Assembly (NCBI GenBank): GCA_002384315.1
Contig: DGBL01000114.1
Location: forward strand, 1-21,606
Direction: 5' to 3'
Origin: Micrococcaceae bacterium UBA4005
GTDB taxonomy: Bacteria; Actinomycetota; Actinomycetes; Actinomycetales; Micrococcaceae
Length of the DNA stretch: 21,606 bases
The notes under the pieces are model-generated. The model was not told the origin of the DNA. It was given only the letters and a program-made list of their open reading frames with translations, and ran no database searches. Below, in pieces: positions 16,860 through 21,606 of the stretch; position 1 is the first letter of the stretch; every line of letters starts with the position of its first letter. Position numbers and translations under genes: made by a program.

Positions 16860-17120
16860 CTACTCCGCGGCTTCCATCGGGGCGGACACGAGCATTCCCT
16901 CATTGATCTCGCGCAGCGCGATCGACAGCGGCTTCTCGTTCAACTTGGTATCCACGAGTGGTCCGACATACTCGAACAAACCCTCGTGCAGCTGGGAGTA
17001 GTAGGCATTGATCTGGCGGGCACGCTTCGCGCCATAGATGACGAGAGCATACTTCGAGTCCGCCACTTCCAGCAGCGAATCGATCGGCGGGTTGATGATG
17101 CCTTCAGACTGAGTTGACAC
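16860..17120 (-). CDS. rpoZ: RNA polymerase omega subunit
   Basis: Small subunit that helps assemble and stabilise RNA polymerase by clamping the beta' C-terminus. The 86-residue length and the segment [21 protein letters not shown] (residues 21-41) plus [10 protein letters not shown] (63-72) match the actinobacterial omega form. The start is GTG, with GGAG seven bases upstream. It lies between gmk (44-bp gap) and coaBC, the standard location. Confidence 0.96.
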   Translation of the reverse strand: MSTQSEGIINPPIDSLLEVADSKYALVIYGAKRARQINAYYSQLHEGLFEYVGPLVDTKLNEKPLSIALREINEGMLVSAPMEAAE

Positions 17121-17164
17121 AAATTCTCCAAATAATAGCTGTTGCTCGGCTCCGGAATCCGCTC

Positions 17165-17746
17165 TCAGGGACGCCGCGGACGAAGTCCCATAAGTGAAAC
17201 GAGCTCGTCCGCCGCACGATTGACGCTGTCGTTGACCACGGTGTGATCGAACTCCGGCTCGGCGGCAAGTTCCAGTTTAGCGGTTTCCAGCCGTTGCTGC
17301 TGTTCCTCGGCGCTTTCGGTGCCGCGCCCGACCAGCCGGCGCACCATTTCATCCCAGCTGGGGGGCGCCAAAAATACAAACATCGCTTCGGCCATGGACG
17401 CTTTAACCTGCCGGGCGCCCTGCAGATCGATCTCAAGGAGCACCGATCGCCCGTCGTCCATCGCCTCCTGGACCGTGCGCCGGAGGGTCCCGTACCGGTT
17501 GGTGCCGTGGACGACCGCCCATTCGAGCAGTTCGCCGTTGGAGACCATGGAATCAAACTCTTCAGCGGAGACGAAGTAATAGTGCACGCCGTCCGCTTCC
17601 CCGGGCCGCGGCGGGCGGGTGGTAACCGAGACCGAGAGCCAGACTTCGGGATAGTTATCCCGGATATAGGTCGATACGGTACCTTTGCCGACGGCGGTGG
17701 GGCCCGCCAATACTGTCAGCCGTGGCTGCGACACATTGTTCCTCAC
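17165..17746 (-). CDS. gmk: Guanylate kinase
   Basis: Phosphorylates GMP to GDP with ATP, an essential step of guanine nucleotide synthesis and salvage. It has 193 residues. The P-loop is GPTAVGKGT (15-23), followed by the GMP-binding [11 protein letters not shown] (40-50) and GVHYYF segments, and LLEIDLQGA in the core. The start is GTG at 17746, which overlaps the mihF stop as GTGA, so translation is probably coupled; another GTG four codons in (17734) is possible. It is downstream of mihF and upstream of rpoZ. Confidence 0.96.
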   Translation of the reverse strand: MRNNVSQPRLTVLAGPTAVGKGTVSTYIRDNYPEVWLSVSVTTRPPRPGEADGVHYYFVSAEEFDSMVSNGELLEWAVVHGTNRYGTLRRTVQEAMDDGRSVLLEIDLQGARQVKASMAEAMFVFLAPPSWDEMVRRLVGRGTESAEEQQQRLETAKLELAAEPEFDHTVVNDSVNRAADELVSLMGLRPRRP

Positions 17747-18081
17747 TTACTGGCCCGGCCAGGATGGTGTCCATTCAAATGGTCTATGAGTGCTTTTCGC
17801 TGGTGGATTCCGAGTCCGCGAACCCGACGTGTGGACGCAATACCGACCTCCTCCATGATCGCTGCCGCCCGGACGGACCCAACCCCGGGTAGCGCCCGCA
17901 GGAGGTCACAGACACGCAGTCGATCTACTGCGTCATCCTTGCAGTCACCAGCGATGACGTCCGCTACCGAGGTCTTCCCCGACTTCAGCCGGACCTTCAG
18001 TTCTGCCCGGATGGATCTGGCGGCGGCTGCTTTCTCCCGCGCCCGGGTGCGTTCGAAGTCAGTCAATGGCTTCAGGCTCAC
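17743..18081 (-). CDS. mihF: Actinobacterial integration host factor (mIHF)
   Basis: Small basic nucleoid-associated protein unrelated to the alpha/beta IHF of proteobacteria. It binds and bends DNA, and in mycobacteria and Streptomyces it shapes nucleoid structure and is needed for phage integration. From the chosen start it has 112 residues. A long basic helix ([20 protein letters not shown], about 15-34) precedes the helix-two-turn-helix [18 protein letters not shown] (64-81) and the highly conserved RRVRGLG (85-91). The frame extends to a TTG at 18096, but GTG at 18081 has GGGAG five bases upstream and matches the family's short N-terminus. It heads the mihF-gmk-rpoZ run and its stop overlaps gmk. 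Confidence 0.95.
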   Translation of the reverse strand: MSLKPLTDFERTRAREKAAAARSIRAELKVRLKSGKTSVADVIAGDCKDDAVDRLRVCDLLRALPGVGSVRAAAIMEEVGIASTRRVRGLGIHQRKALIDHLNGHHPGRASK

Positions 18082-18104
18082 GGGCGCTCCCTGCAATACA
18101 GGCC

Positions 18105-18123
18105 AACCGGAAGCAAGCCGGTT
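18105..18123 (-). repeat. Small hairpin in the mihF leader
   Basis: AACCGG-N7-CCGGTT forms a 6-bp stem inside the pyrF-mihF gap, about 24 bp upstream of the mihF start and downstream of the putative promoter. It lacks a T tract. It may influence mihF mRNA folding; no family was recognised. Confidence 0.3.
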
Positions 18124-18152
18124 ACCGCGGTTAGAGTAATGGGTGTTGATTG

Positions 18153-18182
18153 AACTTATCCGCTGGGGACCGTGAAAATCAA
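18153..18182 (-). promoter_or_regulatory. mihF: Candidate promoter of mihF-gmk-rpoZ
   Basis: Minus strand TTGATT (18177-18182) and TAAGTT (18153-18158) are 18 bp apart. The -35 overlaps the end of pyrF. The predicted start near 18146 gives a leader of about 65 nt. This would allow mihF and followers to be expressed apart from the pyrimidine genes. Confidence 0.45.
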
Positions 18183-19045
18183 TCCGCAGCGGATGCCCAG
18201 TTCAGATTATTCCGCGCGAGCGCGGCTGCTTCCGCCAACGCGGCAGGGTCGGGACCGTGAGCTAGGATCGCGCGGCTCGACGTCGGAAGCACCGATGCGA
18301 TCGCGTTTCCAAAAGTTCCCCGCAGCTCCTGCATCCCCGCTCCCTGGGCGCCGACGCCGGGAGCGAGGATTGGGCCGTTGAGCGCAGCCAGATCTAACTG
18401 GAGCCGTGCGACGGCGGATCCGACCGTAGCGCCGATCACCAACCCGACCGAGCCAGGTCCCTCCTGGGCGGCATTCTCGGCGGCCGCGGACTCTGCAATC
18501 GACCGTGCAACCGATCGTTCACCGCCAGCATGCTGCACTGAGGCTCCCTCCGGATTGGAGGTAAGAGCCAGCACAAAAACTCCCCGGCCGTGTGCGGCGG
18601 CGCAATCAAGCGCCGGCCGCAGCGACTCAAAACCAAGGTACGGGTTGAGTGTGAGAGCGTCGGCCGCCAGCGCGGAACCGTCGGCCAGCCATGCCTCGGC
18701 ATAGGCCGTCATCGTAGAACCGATATCGCCGCGCTTGGCATCGGCGATAGTAAGCACCTCCAGTTCCGCCGCCCGCTGTAGGAGGCGTTCAAGTACTGCG
18801 ATACCCTGCGAGCCGTGCCGTTCGTATAGCGCCACCTGTGGTTTGACAGCACAGCACAGCCCTGCCACAGCCTCGAGCACCGTGAAGGAGAAACGCTCCA
18901 GGCCTGCTGCGGTATCGGGGAGCTTCCACGCTGCAAGAAGCCCCGGATGCGGGTCGATGCCAACGCATAGATTTCCCTTACGTTCCCGGGCAGTGTCCAG
19001 CCTGCTGCCGAAACTGGCGCGCGGACTTCCTGGGCTAGGAAGCAT
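18179..19045 (-). CDS. pyrF: Orotidine 5'-phosphate decarboxylase (actinobacterial type)
   Basis: Last step of UMP synthesis: decarboxylation of orotidine 5'-phosphate. The 288-residue protein starts with [21 protein letters not shown] (residues 13-33); the catalytic motif [10 protein letters not shown] has D102, K104 and D107. This longer form is typical of actinobacteria and myxobacteria rather than the 230-residue E. coli form. The frame is open far upstream into carB, but such a start would add about 60 residues unlike the family; the ATG at 19045 is the last start before the conserved region. It overlaps the carB stop by 11 bp, with a poor ribosome-binding site, so coupling to carB is likely. 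Confidence 0.95.
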   Translation of the reverse strand: MLPSPGSPRASFGSRLDTARERKGNLCVGIDPHPGLLAAWKLPDTAAGLERFSFTVLEAVAGLCCAVKPQVALYERHGSQGIAVLERLLQRAAELEVLTIADAKRGDIGSTMTAYAEAWLADGSALAADALTLNPYLGFESLRPALDCAAAHGRGVFVLALTSNPEGASVQHAGGERSVARSIAESAAAENAAQEGPGSVGLVIGATVGSAVARLQLDLAALNGPILAPGVGAQGAGMQELRGTFGNAIASVLPTSSRAILAHGPDPAALAEAAALARNNLNWASAAD

Positions 19046-21606
19046 CGCGGGCCTTGGTGGATGCCGCCAGGTTAGCGGCATGCTCCTGCAGGCTAGTGAC
19101 TGTCCATTCAAACGATCGCATGGCTTCGATGGCCTGCACCGCAGCGCCCACCTCCGGGATGGTCGTGATGACAGGTAGTCCGTAAGAGGTGGCAGCAGCG
19201 CGAATCTCGTAACCGTCGCCACGGGCTTGTCCGCCGGTCGGGGTATTGATGATCATGTCGATTCCGCCAGTGGTGATGAGGTCCACAACAGTTCCGGTGC
19301 CATCCTCGCCTGCACCCTCGGCGACCTTCCGCACGGTCGTGGCCGTAATCCCATTACGGCGGAGCACATCAGCTGTTCCGCCGGTAGAGACGATTTCGAA
19401 GCCGAGGTCGACAAGCCGTTTGACGGGCATAATGATCGCGCGTTTGTCCCGGTTGGCGACCGACACGAACACTTTGCCCTCTGTTGGAAGTGCCGCGTTG
19501 GCTGCTGCTTGGCTCTTGGCGAACGCCGTATCGAAGTAGCGGTCAATTCCCATGACTTCACCGGTTGAGCGCATTTCCGGCCCGAGTAGCGAATCAACCA
19601 CCGTTCCTTCGGGCGTGCGGAATCGGCTAAAGGGCAGGACAGCTTCCTTGACGGATACTGGTGCGTCCAGTGGAAGATCCCCTCCGTCGCCGCGTTCGGG
19701 CAGCAGATGGTGCACGCTGCGCAGATGCGTGATGCTGACCCCCATACCAATCATCGCCGCGGCCTTGGCCAGCTGCACTCCGGTGGCCTTGGAGACGAAT
19801 GGAACGGTCCGTGATGCGCGCGGATTTGCTTCCAGCACGTACAACACGTCTGAGGCCAGCGCGAACTGTATGTTAATGAGACCCCGGACCCCCACGCCTT
19901 GGGCGATGGCGAGCGTAGCGTCGCGTACACGCCGGAGCACATCGGCTCCCAGCGTGATCGGAGGCAGCACACAGGCGGAGTCTCCGGAATGAATGCCGGC
20001 TTCCTCGATATGCTCCATAATCCCACCCAGGTACATTTCGGTTCCGTCATAGAGCGCATCGACGTCGATTTCGATTGCGTCCTCAAGGAACCGGTCGATC
20101 AACACCGGATGGCTCGCAGTAATTTCGGTGGCGTTCGCAATATAGCGTGAGAGGTTCGCTTCGTCATAGACGATTTCCATTCCCCGCCCGCCCAGAACGT
20201 AGGAGGGGCGCACCAGCACGGGGTAGCCGATCTCGTCGGCGATCTGTTTGGCGTCGTCGAAGGACACCGCCGTGCCGTTTTTCGGCGCGATAAGGCCTGC
20301 CGCGTCAAGCACCCGGCTGAATTCCCCGCGATGCTCGGCAAGGTCAATCGCCGCCGGCGACGTACCGAGAATGGGAATACCGGCGTCGGCCAACTCTTGG
20401 GCCAGCTTGAGCGGAGTCTGCCCGCCAAGCTGCACGAAGACACCCTGTACCCCTCCGGTCCGCTCCTCCGCTGCGATAACCTCCAGCACGTCCTCCAGCG
20501 TCAGCGGTTCGAAGTACAGCCGGTTGGAAATGTCGTAGTCAGTGGAAACCGTCTCGGGGTTGCAGTTGATCATCACCGTCTCGTAGCCGGCTTTCCGCAG
20601 CGCCATCGTGGCGTGGACACACGAGTAATCGAATTCGATTCCCTGGCCAATCCTGTTGGGACCGGATCCAAGGATGATCACCGATGGCTTGGCGTGCAGT
20701 TCCACCTCGTCCTCCTCATCGTAGGAGGAGTAGTGGTACGGGGTGTACGCAGCGAATTCCGCCGCGCACGTGTCCACAGTTTTGAACACCGGACGCACGC
20801 CCAGGGCGTGCCGCACCCCGCGGATGACAGCTTCAGGGGTGTGGGTGATGCTGCCGATTTGCTCGTCCGAGAAACCGTGCCGCTTGGCGAGCCGGAGGAT
20901 CTCCTCGGTGACCGCGGGAGCTGACCTGATTTCGGCGGCTACCTCGTTGAGCAGGCAAAGCTGGTCCAAAAACCATGGGTCGATAGCCGTTGCGGCATAC
21001 AGATCCTCTACGGAGGCCCCCCCAAGGAGCGCCCGCTGGACTTGGGAGAGCCGCTCGTTGGTGGGACGTTTTGCCGATTCGATCAGCTCCGGAACGTCCC
21101 ATTCGGGTACCGGAGTGAAGTCGAATTGGGAGCCCTTTTGCTCCAGCGAACGGAGAGCTTTCTGCAGCGCTTCGGTGAAGTTCCGCCCCATGGCCATTGC
21201 TTCACCGACGGATTTCATGGTGGTTGTCAGGGTCGTGTCCGCTGCCGGAAACTTCTCGAAGGCAAACCGGGGAACCTTGACCACCACATAATCGAGGGTC
21301 GGCTCGAACGAGGCCGGGGTCTTGCGCGTGATGTCGTTGGGAATCTCATCGAGGGTATACCCGAGCGACAGCTTCGTGGCGATCTTCGCAATCGCGAATC
21401 CGGTCGCTTTCGAGGCCAGCGCGGAGGACCGCGATACCCGCGGGTTCATTTCGATAACTACTACACGGCCGGTCCCGGGCTCCACCGCGAACTGGATGTT
21501 GCAGCCCCCGGTATCGACGCCAACCTCGCGGATGACGGCAATCGAGATATCCCGCAGCCGCTGGTATTCGCGGTCTGTGAGGGTCAGTGCCGGGGCGACG
21601 GTGATC
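19035..21606 (-). CDS. carB: Carbamoyl-phosphate synthase large subunit (5' end outside window)
   Basis: Makes carbamoyl phosphate from bicarbonate, ATP and glutamine-derived ammonia for pyrimidine and arginine synthesis; partner of CarA. The last 856 residues are visible of about 1,100; the frame is open to the right edge, so the start lies beyond 21606. Seen are the end of the first ATP-grasp half ([13 protein letters not shown] and [20 protein letters not shown], visible 33-69), the oligomerisation region (about 185-270), the second half from [18 protein letters not shown] (311-328), with its own ATP-grasp [18 protein letters not shown], and the C-terminal MGS-like regulatory domain (about 715-856; [21 protein letters not shown]), where UMP inhibits and ornithine or IMP may act in homologues. 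pyrF follows with an 11-bp overlap; carA and other pyr genes are expected to the right. Confidence 0.98.
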   Translation of the reverse strand, partial: ITVAPALTLTDREYQRLRDISIAVIREVGVDTGGCNIQFAVEPGTGRVVVIEMNPRVSRSSALASKATGFAIAKIATKLSLGYTLDEIPNDITRKTPASFEPTLDYVVVKVPRFAFEKFPAADTTLTTTMKSVGEAMAMGRNFTEALQKALRSLEQKGSQFDFTPVPEWDVPELIESAKRPTNERLSQVQRALLGGASVEDLYAATAIDPWFLDQLCLLNEVAAEIRSAPAVTEEILRLAKRHGFSDEQIGSITHTPEAVIRGVRHALGVRPVFKTVDTCAAEFAAYTPYHYSSYDEEDEVELHAKPSVIILGSGPNRIGQGIEFDYSCVHATMALRKAGYETVMINCNPETVSTDYDISNRLYFEPLTLEDVLEVIAAEERTGGVQGVFVQLGGQTPLKLAQELADAGIPILGTSPAAIDLAEHRGEFSRVLDAAGLIAPKNGTAVSFDDAKQIADEIGYPVLVRPSYVLGGRGMEIVYDEANLSRYIANATEITASHPVLIDRFLEDAIEIDVDALYDGTEMYLGGIMEHIEEAGIHSGDSACVLPPITLGADVLRRVRDATLAIAQGVGVRGLINIQFALASDVLYVLEANPRASRTVPFVSKATGVQLAKAAAMIGMGVSITHLRSVHHLLPERGDGGDLPLDAPVSVKEAVLPFSRFRTPEGTVVDSLLGPEMRSTGEVMGIDRYFDTAFAKSQAAANAALPTEGKVFVSVANRDKRAIIMPVKRLVDLGFEIVSTGGTADVLRRNGITATTVRKVAEGAGEDGTGTVVDLITTGGIDMIINTPTGGQARGDGYEIRAAATSYGLPVITTIPEVGAAVQAIEAMRSFEWTVTSLQEHAANLAASTKARDAS

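Noticed and set aside
18179..19222. A longer PyrF starting at 19222 inside carB
   Set aside because: The extra 59 residues are carB codons in another frame and match nothing in PyrF; the ATG at 19045 gives a normal-length protein.

Overview
The window looks like a core-genome segment of a fairly high-GC actinobacterium, probably of the order Micrococcales and close to Micrococcaceae/Arthrobacter. Supporting signs are the actinobacterial run mihF-gmk-rpoZ-coaBC-metK-priA behind carB-pyrF, a PriA without ATPase motifs, an H2TH-type actinobacterial integration host factor, a short omega subunit, frequent GTG starts and a leuS-degV pair. The genus is not safely readable. I see no tRNA, rRNA, insertion sequence, phage gene or CRISPR array, and no frameshifted gene.

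Layout, left to right. (1) 1-3850, minus strand: leuS followed by degV (2 bp apart), with a terminator-like hairpin beyond degV. The 306-bp gap upstream of leuS holds a probable transcription attenuator: a tiny leader ORF (MFRTVLLT) with two adjacent Leu codons, a 7-bp hairpin starting at its stop codon, then a 7-bp GC-rich terminator with a short T tail. It also holds a long hairpin just downstream of glpK. (2) 3851-8060, minus strand: glpD-glpF-glpK, the glycerol uptake and catabolism genes, transcribed in that order. GlpF takes glycerol in, GlpK phosphorylates it and GlpD oxidises glycerol 3-phosphate to dihydroxyacetone phosphate. A perfect 12-bp stem lies between glpF and glpK. (3) 8182-12034, plus strand: a divergent SorC-family regulator, then an aldo/keto reductase, an alpha/beta hydrolase and a GT4-like glycosyltransferase, tightly packed. 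The shared glpD/regulator intergenic region contains a perfect inverted repeat, ATGCAC-N4-GTGCAT, the best operator candidate. (4) 12058-21606, minus strand: carB (5' part beyond the right edge), pyrF, mihF, gmk, rpoZ, coaBC, metK, priA. These serve pyrimidine synthesis, nucleoid organisation, GMP phosphorylation, RNA polymerase, coenzyme A synthesis, SAM synthesis and replication restart.

The most interesting signals are the leuS leader, the GlpF channel with both signature NPA motifs altered (NFA and NPN), the SorC-family control of a glp operon through the palindrome, and several candidate leaderless or translationally coupled starts. I found no convincing undescribed multi-gene system; most of the window is housekeeping. 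Start sites of glpD, coaBC, mihF and pyrF were moved inward from the longest possible frames on ribosome-binding-site, family-length or overlap grounds.
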